From assembly GCF_008806375.1 (NCBI RefSeq), contig NZ_WAAT01000044.1:1-45287 (forward strand): a DNA stretch of 45,287 nucleotides, read 5' to 3'. The stretch is from Pseudotamlana haliotis. Its GTDB lineage: Bacteria; Bacteroidota; Bacteroidia; Flavobacteriales; Flavobacteriaceae. The notes beneath the pieces were generated by a model, which worked only from the letters and a program-made list of their open reading frames with translations, did not search any database and had not been told where the DNA came from. A program made the translations under genes and the position numbers. The stretch's first letter is position 1, and each line of letters opens with the position of its first letter. Shown piece by piece: positions 7,257-15,512 of the stretch.

Positions 7257-9206
7257 ATGAGCGAACCTAAAGAAGAATTTAATAAGCATAATTATTCTGC
7301 AGATAGTATCCAAGCCCTTGAAGGTATGGAGCATGTGCGTATGCGTCCGTCGATGTATATTGGTGATGTAGGTGTACGCGGATTACACCACTTGGTTTAT
7401 GAGGTTGTAGATAACTCCATTGATGAGGCTTTAGCCGGACATTGTAATAATATTACAGTAATTATTAATGAAGATAACTCGATTACTACAGAAGATGATG
7501 GTCGTGGTATTCCTGTAGATTTACACAAAAAAGAAGGGGTTTCTGCTCTTGAGGTTGTAATGACTAAAATTGGAGCAGGTGGTAAGTTTGATAAGGATTC
7601 TTATAAAGTTTCTGGTGGTTTACACGGTGTTGGTGTAAGTTGTGTGAATGCTTTGTCTGATCATTTAAAAGCTACTGTTTATAGAAATGGTGAAATTTGG
7701 GAGCAAGAATATGAGCGTGGTAAAGCCCTTTACCCAGTTAAAAAAGTGGGTGATACCGATAAACGTGGTACCATTGTAACTTTCAAGCCAGATGCGTCAA
7801 TTTTTACCCAAACTTTAGAATATAGTTATGACACTTTAGCGAGTCGTTTGCGTGAGTTGGCTTACCTTAATAAAGGGATTACAGTTCATTTAATTGATAA
7901 GCGTCACGTTAAAGAAGATGGTGAGTTTGAAGGTGAAACTTTTCATTCAGAAGAAGGATTAAAGGAATTTATCACCTATTTAGATGCTACTCGTGAGCCT
8001 TTAATGAAAGATGTGATTGCTTTTGAAGGTGAAAAAAATGGTGTTCCAGTTGAGGTCGCTATGGTTTATAATACTTCTTATGCTGAAAATTTACATTCTT
8101 ATGTAAATAATATTAATACCCATGAAGGGGGAACACACTTATCAGGTTTCCGTCGTGGTTTAACTCATACGCTTAAAAAATACGCCGATGAATCTGGTTT
8201 ATTAGATAAGCTTAAGTTTGATATTGCTGGTGATGATTTTCGTGAAGGTTTAACAGCTATTGTTTCTGTAAAAGTTCAGGAACCTCAGTTTGAAGGTCAA
8301 ACTAAAACTAAACTTGGTAACCGTGAGGTTTCGGCTTCTGTAAGTCAGGCGGTTTCAGAAATGCTTACCGATTATTTAGAAGAGCACCCTGATGATGCTA
8401 AAACCATCATTCAAAAAGTGATTTTAGCGGCTCAAGCACGTCATGCTGCTCAAAAGGCGCGTGATATGGTACAGCGTAAAACGGTAATGAGTATTGGTGG
8501 TCTGCCAGGAAAATTATCAGATTGTTCAGAACAAGACCCTACAAAATGCGAAGTATTCCTTGTAGAGGGAGATTCGGCGGGTGGAACGGCCAAACAAGGT
8601 CGTGACCGTGCATTTCAAGCTATTTTACCTTTAAGAGGGAAAATTTTGAATGTTGAAAAAGCCATGACACATAAGGTTTTTGAAAACGAAGAGATTAAAA
8701 ACATTTTCACTGCCCTAGGTGTAACCATTGGAACAGAAGAGGATAGTAAAGCGCTAAACCTTTCAAAATTACGTTACCATAAAGTCGTTATCATGTGTGA
8801 TGCCGATATTGATGGTAGCCACATTGCGACCTTAATTTTAACCTTCTTCTTTAGGTATATGAAGGAGTTGATTGAAAACGGACATATTTACATCGCAACA
8901 CCACCATTATATTTAGTGAAGCGTGGTGCTAAAAAACGTTACGCTTGGTCTGACCAAGAACGTGATGCGATTATAGCAGAATTTGGTGACGGTGCTAAAA
9001 TACAACGTTATAAAGGTCTTGGTGAGATGAACGCAGAGCAACTTTGGGATACCACAATGAATCCTGAGTTTAGAACTATGCGTTTAGTTCAAATCGATAA
9101 TGGTACGGAAGCCGATAGAATCTTCTCTATGTTAATGGGAGATGAGGTGCCACCACGTCGCGAATTTATTGAGAAAAATGCCGTTTATGCTAATATTGAT
9201 GCGTAA
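7257..9206 (+). CDS. gyrB: DNA gyrase subunit B
   Basis: A 649-residue type IIA topoisomerase ATPase subunit that, with GyrA, introduces negative supercoils. The GHKL ATPase core is visible (VVDNSIDEALAG near 50-61, DDGRGIPV at 80-87, GGLHGVG at 120-126), followed by the transducer domain, the TOPRIM domain (EGDSAGGTAKQGRDR near 438, DADIDGSH near 515) and the C-terminal GyrB tail (YKGLGEMN, near 585). Length and the lack of the roughly 170-residue enterobacterial insert are normal for Bacteroidetes. The ATG follows an AT-rich leader with no Shine-Dalgarno motif, as is common in this phylum. It appears to be transcribed alone and ends before the hairpin at 9331. Confidence 0.98.
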   Translation: MSEPKEEFNKHNYSADSIQALEGMEHVRMRPSMYIGDVGVRGLHHLVYEVVDNSIDEALAGHCNNITVIINEDNSITTEDDGRGIPVDLHKKEGVSALEVVMTKIGAGGKFDKDSYKVSGGLHGVGVSCVNALSDHLKATVYRNGEIWEQEYERGKALYPVKKVGDTDKRGTIVTFKPDASIFTQTLEYSYDTLASRLRELAYLNKGITVHLIDKRHVKEDGEFEGETFHSEEGLKEFITYLDATREPLMKDVIAFEGEKNGVPVEVAMVYNTSYAENLHSYVNNINTHEGGTHLSGFRRGLTHTLKKYADESGLLDKLKFDIAGDDFREGLTAIVSVKVQEPQFEGQTKTKLGNREVSASVSQAVSEMLTDYLEEHPDDAKTIIQKVILAAQARHAAQKARDMVQRKTVMSIGGLPGKLSDCSEQDPTKCEVFLVEGDSAGGTAKQGRDRAFQAILPLRGKILNVEKAMTHKVFENEEIKNIFTALGVTIGTEEDSKALNLSKLRYHKVVIMCDADIDGSHIATLILTFFFRYMKELIENGHIYIATPPLYLVKRGAKKRYAWSDQERDAIIAEFGDGAKIQRYKGLGEMNAEQLWDTTMNPEFRTMRLVQIDNGTEADRIFSMLMGDEVPPRREFIEKNAVYANIDA

Positions 9207-9219
9207 CGTAATAGTACTT

Positions 9220-9313
9220 ATACCAATTATAACCTAAAATGAGCCATAGAATTTGTTTCTATTAAACTCATATTCCAAATTATTTAGGGCGCCTTTTAAG
9301 TCATAATTGGTAT
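9220..9313. repeat. 94-bp MITE-like element with 20-bp inverted ends
   Basis: The left end (9220-9239, ATACCAATTATAACCTAAAA) and the right end (9294-9313) are inverted copies with 18 of 20 bases matching. The interior (about 54 bases) has no coding potential. The outermost ATACCAATT is shared with the left end of the palindromic element at 10768, suggesting a related short dispersed family. Confidence 0.65.
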
Positions 9314-9330
9314 TATTGATATATTGAATA

Positions 9331-9370
9331 AGACCGTCTGAATTTATTTTTCAGACGGTCTTTCTTTTTC
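9331..9370 (+). terminator. gyrB terminator
   Basis: A 12-bp perfect stem (AGACCGTCTGAA with TTCAGACGGTCT) followed by a T-rich run (TTTCTTTTTCT). It is the first strong intrinsic terminator after gyrB. Confidence 0.9.
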
Positions 9371-9483
9371 TAAACGGTTTCAATTTTAAAAATGATACCA
9401 TAAAAACATTTTACTTTAATCAGTGATTTGAGAAGTTTATAAATAATTTCTAAATTTTTATCATAAAAAAATTAGGTAGTCTC

Positions 9484-9514
9484 AAAAAACTAAGGAATAG
9501 CCTATTAGTTTTTT
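9484..9514. terminator. Hairpin with A/T-rich 10-bp stem between gyrB and mdh
   Basis: AAAAAACTAA pairs with TTAGTTTTTT around an 11-base loop. It is symmetrical and could end transcripts in either direction, but no gene ends next to it, so its role is unclear. The rest of 9207-9771 holds the element at 9220, the gyrB terminator and the repeat at 9605; no gene is visible. Confidence 0.4.
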
Positions 9515-9604
9515 ATTAAAAGGGTTTTAATTCGTAAATTAGCGTGGTTTGAACTATAATTTTTAGTGGTAACTGAATGTTGAAAATATGCTTATAGTCA
9601 TTTT

Positions 9605-9671
9605 TGTCATTCAGAACGAAGTGAAGAATCTTCTAATAATCAGTGAGGTTCCTCGTTTTCTCGGAATGACA
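9605..9671. repeat. Dispersed palindromic repeat, copy 1 (TGTCATTC...GAATGACA)
   Basis: Starts TGTCATTCAGAACGAAG and ends TCGGAATGACA, with GAAGAATCTT and GGTTCCTCG inside; the two ends are inverted copies. A second, diverged copy lies at 15324-15394. Such intergenic REP-like repeats are common in Bacteroidetes genomes. Confidence 0.75.
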
Positions 9672-9771
9672 AAATTAAAATAGTTTTAGGTCATGATAAA
9701 TTTCAGGTTATCAACTTATTATAATTCAAACCTAAAAACAAATTAAATACTAATAATAAATAATAGAAAAA

Positions 9772-10698
9772 ATGAAAGTAACTGTAGTAGGAGCAGGAGC
9801 AGTAGGTGCAAGTTGTGCAGAGTATATTGCTATTAAAAATTTCGCTTCAGAAGTTGTGATTCTAGACATCAAAGAAGGTTTTGCAGAAGGAAAAGCAATG
9901 GATTTAATGCAATGTGCATCTTTAAATGGTTTTGATACTAAAATCACAGGTGTCACTAACGATTATAGCAAAACAGCAGATAGTGATATTTGTGTGATTA
10001 CTTCAGGAATTCCTCGTAAGCCAGGTATGACTCGTGAAGAGTTAATTGGTATTAACGCTGGAATTGTTAAAGATGTGTCTACAAGTTTATTAGAACATTC
10101 TCCAAACATGATTCTTATTGTGGTGAGTAACCCAATGGATACCATGACTTACCTAGCACATAAAGCTACAGGCATGCCAAAGAATAGAATTATTGGTATG
10201 GGTGGTGCTTTAGATTCTGCACGTTTCAAATACAGATTAGCTGAAGCTTTAGGAGCTCCTATTAGTGATGTTGATGGTATGGTAATTGGTGGACATAGTG
10301 ATGTTGGTATGGTGCCATTAACAAGTCACGCAACAAGAAACAGTATTAAAGTTTCTGAATTTTTAAGCGAAGAGCGTTTAGAGCAAGTTGCTGCTGATAC
10401 TAAAGTTGGTGGGGCTACCTTAACGAAGTTATTAGGAACTTCTGCTTGGTACGCGCCAGGAGCTGCTGTATCAGGTATGGTACAAGCTATTGCTTGCGAT
10501 ACTAAAAAGATTTTCCCTTGTTCAACTTACTTAGAAGGTGAGTACGGTTTAAATGATATCTGTATTGGTGTACCTGTAGTTTTAGGAAAAGATGGTATTG
10601 AAAAAATCGTTGATATTCCTTTAAGTGATGCTGAAAAAGCACACGTGCAAGCTAGTGCCGAAGGTGTAACAAAAACTAATGGATTATTAAACTTATAA
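9772..10698 (+). CDS. mdh: Malate dehydrogenase (NAD-dependent)
   Basis: A 308-residue LDH-like MDH that interconverts malate and oxaloacetate in the TCA cycle. The N-terminal Rossmann fold has GAGAVG (7-12) and the NAD-selecting D32. Substrate-binding arginines R82, R88 (the residue that distinguishes MDH from LDH is Arg in PRKPGMTREE) and R151, plus N120, are present. The catalytic pair is D148/H175, the latter in GGHSDVGMVP, a variant of the common GGHGDTMVP. Monocistronic by its flanks: a long non-coding stretch upstream and a strong terminator immediately downstream. The leader has no recognisable Shine-Dalgarno motif. Confidence 0.96.
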   Translation: MKVTVVGAGAVGASCAEYIAIKNFASEVVILDIKEGFAEGKAMDLMQCASLNGFDTKITGVTNDYSKTADSDICVITSGIPRKPGMTREELIGINAGIVKDVSTSLLEHSPNMILIVVSNPMDTMTYLAHKATGMPKNRIIGMGGALDSARFKYRLAEALGAPISDVDGMVIGGHSDVGMVPLTSHATRNSIKVSEFLSEERLEQVAADTKVGGATLTKLLGTSAWYAPGAAVSGMVQAIACDTKKIFPCSTYLEGEYGLNDICIGVPVVLGKDGIEKIVDIPLSDAEKAHVQASAEGVTKTNGLLNL

Positions 10699-10723
10699 TA
10701 ATTTAATAAGTCCTTAAAAATAG

Positions 10724-10757
10724 AAAACGTCTGAAAATTAATTTTCAGACGTTTTTT
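10724..10757 (+). terminator. mdh terminator
   Basis: A near-perfect palindrome, AAAACGTCTGAAAAT / ATTTTCAGACGTTTT, followed by further T residues, 25 bases after the mdh stop codon. Confidence 0.9.
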
Positions 10758-10767
10758 TATGTTCTAA

Positions 10768-10927
10768 TACCAATTTAATTTTATAATGTCGTATTCTTAA
10801 TTTGAATTATTTTTTGTTCAGATGAAATAGAAAATCCAAGCATAGCCTTAGCTATGGTTTTATTTTATATTGAAATATGGGCGAAAAAGAAACAAATTAT
10901 ATGCAACATTATATGGTTAAAATGGTA
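10768..10927. repeat. 160-bp imperfect palindromic element
   Basis: The left arm (10775-10804, with TATAATGTCGTAT and TAATTTG) and right arm (10893-10920) are inverted copies with a few mismatches; the symmetry extends to the outer TACCAAT / ATGGTA and to a central hairpin CATAGC-CTTA-GCTATG near 10841-10856. It has no coding potential and fills most of the gap between mdh and the next gene. MITE-like or a long structured RNA. Confidence 0.6.
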
Positions 10928-10942
10928 AAAATTCAAGAAAAA

Positions 10943-11308
10943 TTATAGGCCTACCACTTTAAGGGCTTGCTTTAATAATTTTGGGTTTTTGGTAATGTAG
11001 TCAATAGCATGATCTGTTAACGATTTATTTCCAAGAATTGACTGCATTAAGTTTGAATTGCTAGAAGAATTAGATGCTAAATCCATTACAGACTTTGCTG
11101 TTTCCGGGTCCTTTTTTAAATAATCGATAGTTTTAGATTGTAAATCCTCATCTTTCATTAAGGCTTGTTTCACCTTTTCTGTTTGTGAATCACTTAATTG
11201 TGATGAACCTGCAGCTTGGATGTCTGAAGATTTTAAAGGAAATGATTGCGCTGACATTGAAATAGCTGAAAACGCAAGTCCGATGGTTAATAATACTATT
11301 TTTTTCAT
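10943..11308 (-). CDS. Small exported protein of unknown function
   Basis: 121 residues with a clear signal peptide (MKKIVLLTIGLAFSAISMSA, cleavage probably before QSFP). The mature part of about 100 residues is Ser-, Lys- and Asp-rich and predicted mostly helical, with two similar segments: TIDYLKKDPETAKSVMDLAS (61-80) and AIDYITKNPKLLKQALKVVG (near the end), suggesting an internal duplication. I do not recognise a family. The gene lies alone between mdh and the sulfatase gene on the minus strand. Confidence 0.7.
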   Translation of the reverse strand: MKKIVLLTIGLAFSAISMSAQSFPLKSSDIQAAGSSQLSDSQTEKVKQALMKDEDLQSKTIDYLKKDPETAKSVMDLASNSSSNSNLMQSILGNKSLTDHAIDYITKNPKLLKQALKVVGL

Positions 11309-11409
11309 AATGATTTTAATTTAATGGATTAAAAGTAAAAAGAGGCTTACAAAAAACAATGTGGTCTGTTACGGTTTTAAATAAGCCTGTTTTTACATAT
11401 AAACGGTTT

Positions 11410-12951
11410 TTAATTATTTGTAGGTGTTGATAATTGTTCCATCACTTTGTCTAAACTGAAACTTGCAGCTTTAGCTCGTGGTGGGTAATCTTTAAAGGTT
11501 TTTAAGAAATTGGCAACATAAGCTTGTGCTGGTACTAGTAAAAAGGCATGGTCTAATAACCAATCATAATAGGTGTTAGATGTTATGCTTGCAAATTCAT
11601 AAGGGTCTCTTCTTAAGTTATAAATCATAGGTAACCTTAAAGGTGTAAAAGGTTCTGCCCATACTTGTAATGTACCTGGGCTTCTTTGTTCCATAAAAAT
11701 AAGTTTCCAATCGTCATATCTTAATGCCGTTAAATCGCCATCATCAGAGAAATAAAAGATTTCGTGACGTCTTCCTTCTTTCTCTTCACCTTTTAATAAA
11801 GGTAGCATGTTGTAGCCATCTAAATGTACTTTAAAGGTTTTTCCGTTTGCAGAGTGACCTTTTAAAAGTTTGTCTTTTACTTTATCATCTCCAGCAGCCG
11901 CAAGGAAAGTTGGCATCCAGTCCATACCAGAAATGATCTCATTTGAAATTTGTCCAGCAGGAATTTCAGCAGGCCATCTTACCATAGCAGGTACTCTCCA
12001 ACCGCCTTCCCAGTTCGTGTTTTTCTCACCTCTAAAAGGGTTGATACCAGCATCTGGCCAGGTGTTTTTATGAGGACCATTATCAGTAGAATATAAAACG
12101 ATGGTGTTATCAGTAATGCCTAATTCATCTAATAAGTCTAAGAATAGTCCAATATGCATGTCATGTTCAACCATACCATCACCATATTCGTTTTGTCCAG
12201 AAATTCCTTTATGCTCTTCTTTTACGTGAGTTCTAAAGTGCATACGGGTACCATTCCACCAGCAAAACCATTGTTTTCCTGCTTTATGTTGCTTTCTAAT
12301 CCAGTCCATGGCTGCTTTTGATGATTCGTCATCAATAGTCTCCATACGTTTTTTAGTAAGTGGCCCTGTATCTTCTACCTTACCATCAGCTGTTGAATGA
12401 ATGACACCTCTTGGCCCGTAGTTCTTTCTGAAATTTGGATATTTTTCTGGATCTGGATAATCTCTTAATTCAGGCTCTTCTTCAGCATTTAAGTGGTAAA
12501 GGTTACCAAAAAATTCATCAAAACCGTGATTGGTTGGTAAGTGCTCGTCGCGGTCACCTAAGTGATTTTTACCAAACTGTCCGCTTGTATAACCTAGAGG
12601 TTTTAAAAGTTCTGCAATCGTTGGGTCTTTTTCACTAATACCTTCTTTGGCTCCTGGCATTCCTACTTTACTTAATCCAGTACGGAATACACTTTGTCCT
12701 AAAATAAAAGAAGAACGACCAGCAGTACAACTCTGTTCAGCATAATAGTCGGTAAAGATAACGCCATCTTTAGCTATTTTATCAATATTTGGAGTTTGGT
12801 ACCCTGTGATTCCCATTGAATAGGCACTAACGTTTGATTGTCCAATGTCGTCACCCCAAAGGACAAGAATGTTTGGTTTTTTTTGAGCGGATGCGGATGC
12901 TGCGATTAAGCACATGGCCAGGGCAGCTCCAATTTGTTTGATTGTTTTCAT
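11410..12951 (-). CDS. Exported type I sulfatase (arylsulfatase-like)
   Basis: A 513-residue alkaline-phosphatase-superfamily sulfatase with signal peptide (cleaved near ASASAQ). The modification site is C75-T-A-G-R79, a C-x-A-x-R core whose Cys must become formylglycine. Calcium-binding D34 and D35 (LWGDDIG), FGKNHLGD (near 122-129) and the distal Ca-site motif YSTDNGPHKN (near 288) are present. It hydrolyses a sulfate ester; the substrate is not visible from sequence. No polysaccharide-utilisation genes, SusC/D pair or maturase lie nearby, so the maturing enzyme must be encoded elsewhere. Confidence 0.93.
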   Translation of the reverse strand: MKTIKQIGAALAMCLIAASASAQKKPNILVLWGDDIGQSNVSAYSMGITGYQTPNIDKIAKDGVIFTDYYAEQSCTAGRSSFILGQSVFRTGLSKVGMPGAKEGISEKDPTIAELLKPLGYTSGQFGKNHLGDRDEHLPTNHGFDEFFGNLYHLNAEEEPELRDYPDPEKYPNFRKNYGPRGVIHSTADGKVEDTGPLTKKRMETIDDESSKAAMDWIRKQHKAGKQWFCWWNGTRMHFRTHVKEEHKGISGQNEYGDGMVEHDMHIGLFLDLLDELGITDNTIVLYSTDNGPHKNTWPDAGINPFRGEKNTNWEGGWRVPAMVRWPAEIPAGQISNEIISGMDWMPTFLAAAGDDKVKDKLLKGHSANGKTFKVHLDGYNMLPLLKGEEKEGRRHEIFYFSDDGDLTALRYDDWKLIFMEQRSPGTLQVWAEPFTPLRLPMIYNLRRDPYEFASITSNTYYDWLLDHAFLLVPAQAYVANFLKTFKDYPPRAKAASFSLDKVMEQLSTPTNN

Positions 12952-13075
12952 AAATGTTTGAATTAATTATAAAGTAAAGATAAAAATTATTGCTGTTTAT
13001 TAAGTTTTGTATCTAGAATTAACACTAGTTTAATGCTTAATTTTCCTGAATTTTAATAGCTTTTAATGCTTAACC

Positions 13076-15229
13076 TTAATCTTCGGCTGTCATACCATAG
13101 CTTATTTTAAACTTAGGGAAGGTTCCGGTGTTTTCAGGGTCTTCTTTTTTAGCCTCCTTGATTTCAGTTTTGCTGAAAGCTGCTTGTTCTTTTATGTAAG
13201 TTTCAGTGCTTTGAATTAGGCTGTTTTTGTAAGCGACAACCAAACTGTCCTTTTCAGGTTGTTGCACTAGCTTATTAATGGCATCGTCTAAACTCAAGGA
13301 GTCTGTTTCTGCTTTTGCGAGGACAAACGCTTCAAAGTCTTTGTCTTGCTTTTCGTAGTCTTCTCGGGTTTCTTGAAAAAAGGCTTGACCGAGTTTAGCT
13401 TTTGCCAGGGCTTCCCCTTGCAGCTTGTTATCTACAAAATAGGTCAGGTCGATCTTTAGTTCTGGCTTTTTCTGTTCCAGTTCTAGCAATTTATCAAGCT
13501 GCTTATAGTTCTTTTCAGAAGGGATACTGTCGGTATAACTGAAATCAATTTCTTCTAAATCTTTTGGGTCACCGCCAACCAAACCAACCAAGAAATTTAC
13601 AGGCGCGGCTACGGTTTTGCCAATAACATTCTTGAAAGTTTGCCAAACAATTTTCCCAATGTTGATATCAGGGTCGTTTAAGTTTCCTCTAACAGGAACA
13701 TCTAAATGAATATCTCCATGTTTATCGGTGAGTAGGAAAAAAGCAAACTTTAGGGGTAAATTATAGAGTCCGCCTTTAGTGTTTTCTAATGAGGCGTTTT
13801 TTACTAGTAACTTGTTTTCGCTTTCAATTTGACCATCTACAATTTTTGATTTTGAAGTGTAAAACATGTCTCCCTGTAAAATACTGTGACCCATATAATA
13901 GTTTGTGTAAATGTTTAGGTCTGGTAATAGAAAGTTTTCGATTGAAATGTCTAAAGTTGAATTGTAATAATCGTTAGGATTTAATCCTAAATTGGCTTTT
14001 AAAGTCCCGCGATTGTTAAGTAGCATAGTGGAATAAATATCTATCCACTCAGAAGTGCTGGTTATTGCTTTGGAATTAATTTCTATATCACTTAAATGGT
14101 AGTTGAATGGTTCTCCGGTTAGATTATCGGTGTAATCTAATACACTGTTTTCTACAACAAGTTGGTTTACGGCATAGTACAATGCTTTTTCATTTGAAGC
14201 TAAAGTGTCTTTAACTGCTGTTTCGGTGGTTTCTGGACTATCTAATTTGAAAATTTTGAAAAAGTTATTGGAGGTGGAGTCTAATTGAAAAAAGGTGTAA
14301 GAGTTGTTAATTTTAAAAGTGTCAAAAGTATAAGAGCTGTTGTAATAGTCTATGGCTTTGATTTTTGATTCGATGTGTTTGGCGCCTAAAAACTTTTTAT
14401 TGGCCTTATCTGTCATTTCAAAATTGTTGACATCAATTTTTCCTGAAACAATAGCTTTCGAAGCTTCATTCGTATTTCCCGTAATTAATATTTCAGAATT
14501 GACACTGCCTGATAAACTATTAATTTCAGCATGTTCAGCCACGTATTCGTAGAAGGGTTTTAATTGTAATTCACGAATGGTGAAGTGTGCATCAAATTCG
14601 CCGCTAGACGGATCTACATTGAGTGAAGATTTAAAATAACCGCCATTTTTTAAATTAAATTTTAAGTCGGCATTACTTTTTTCTTCTTGATCCCAACCGA
14701 TGTACGGGATTTCAAAGTTAAAATCTTCCACATGAGTTTCTTTATTGACATTCTGGTCGTTAAAAAAGAAATTGGCATGTTTTAAAGCAATGTCAGAAAT
14801 ACTAAATTTCAAAGGGGGAGAATCTTCTTTTTGTATGGTGTCGGTTGAGTTGTGAAAAGCCACAAGGTCATCAAAGTTAAACGTTGAATCTTTCATAGTG
14901 GTGTTTACCGTGAGGTGGCTAAAGTAAACTTGGTCAATTTCAACCTTATCTTTTATGAGTTTAAGCGGGTTTAAGTTTAGTAGAAAAGTATCTAAAACAA
15001 TAAAATCATCGGTGTCATTCTGTTCAAACATTTTAAAATCATAAACACGAACGGTGCTTGTGAAGTAGTTGTATTTTAAGCTTCCAATGTCTATTTTTCT
15101 CCCTAAAAGGGTTTTGCTATTGTTAATAGCGTAGTTTTTAACCAGAGTTGGTAAAACGGCAAGCCCGATAACAATTATTGCTATAATTGAAAAAAGAATG
15201 ATTTTAGTTTTTTTCTTTATTCTGGTCAT
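13076..15229 (-). CDS. AsmA-like DUF748 envelope protein
   Basis: 717 residues: a positively charged start (MTRIKKKTK), one transmembrane anchor at about 9-29, then a long beta-rich periplasmic region with repeated FDVNNF-like and LxDxxxN strands typical of AsmA/DUF748 proteins, and a charged helical C-terminal part (about 560-690) rich in Glu, Lys and Gln. AsmA-type proteins form lipid-carrying bridges across the periplasm in other bacteria; a role in envelope lipid or outer-membrane homeostasis is inferred from the family only. It stands alone, with about 120 bases to the sulfatase gene. Confidence 0.8.
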   Translation of the reverse strand: MTRIKKKTKIILFSIIAIIVIGLAVLPTLVKNYAINNSKTLLGRKIDIGSLKYNYFTSTVRVYDFKMFEQNDTDDFIVLDTFLLNLNPLKLIKDKVEIDQVYFSHLTVNTTMKDSTFNFDDLVAFHNSTDTIQKEDSPPLKFSISDIALKHANFFFNDQNVNKETHVEDFNFEIPYIGWDQEEKSNADLKFNLKNGGYFKSSLNVDPSSGEFDAHFTIRELQLKPFYEYVAEHAEINSLSGSVNSEILITGNTNEASKAIVSGKIDVNNFEMTDKANKKFLGAKHIESKIKAIDYYNSSYTFDTFKINNSYTFFQLDSTSNNFFKIFKLDSPETTETAVKDTLASNEKALYYAVNQLVVENSVLDYTDNLTGEPFNYHLSDIEINSKAITSTSEWIDIYSTMLLNNRGTLKANLGLNPNDYYNSTLDISIENFLLPDLNIYTNYYMGHSILQGDMFYTSKSKIVDGQIESENKLLVKNASLENTKGGLYNLPLKFAFFLLTDKHGDIHLDVPVRGNLNDPDINIGKIVWQTFKNVIGKTVAAPVNFLVGLVGGDPKDLEEIDFSYTDSIPSEKNYKQLDKLLELEQKKPELKIDLTYFVDNKLQGEALAKAKLGQAFFQETREDYEKQDKDFEAFVLAKAETDSLSLDDAINKLVQQPEKDSLVVAYKNSLIQSTETYIKEQAAFSKTEIKEAKKEDPENTGTFPKFKISYGMTAED

Positions 15230-15323
15230 TTTGAACTTTGAGGGTTAAGTTTTTAAAGACGTAAAAGTTGTTGCAATAATTGATTGTCTGTAAACGGTCA
15301 AAATACTAAAAATATTTTGGTTC

Positions 15324-15394
15324 TGTCATTCAAAAGTATGACTGAAGAATCTTTCAATAATAAGTGTGAGATTCCTCTATTCCTTGGGATGACA
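15324..15394. repeat. Dispersed palindromic repeat, copy 2
   Basis: A diverged copy of the repeat at 9605-9671: begins TGTCATTC, has TGAAGAATCTT and GAGATTCCTC inside, and ends GGGATGACA. It lies in the intergenic space between the DUF748 and DUF6515 genes. Confidence 0.7.
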
Positions 15395-15450
15395 ATAAAA
15401 GACATTAGATATGTTAACAGTTATACAGATTATAATACTATAAATAAAAA

Positions 15451-15490
15451 AAACAAGCTTATTTCTTGTATTTAATAAGCTTGTTTTTTT
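15451..15490 (-). terminator. Terminator downstream of the DUF6515 gene
   Basis: AAACAAGCTTATT pairs with AATAAGCTTGTTT (13 bp) around a 10-base loop, with A and T runs outside both arms. It serves the minus-strand gene that ends at 15513 and could also block plus-strand readthrough. Confidence 0.85.
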
Positions 15491-15512
15491 ATTATAATCA
15501 TGATTTAGAAAT

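Noticed and set aside
15284-15475. A 63-residue plus-strand frame upstream of the DUF6515 terminator
   Set aside because: It runs through the dispersed repeat at 15324-15394 and has no recognisable features.
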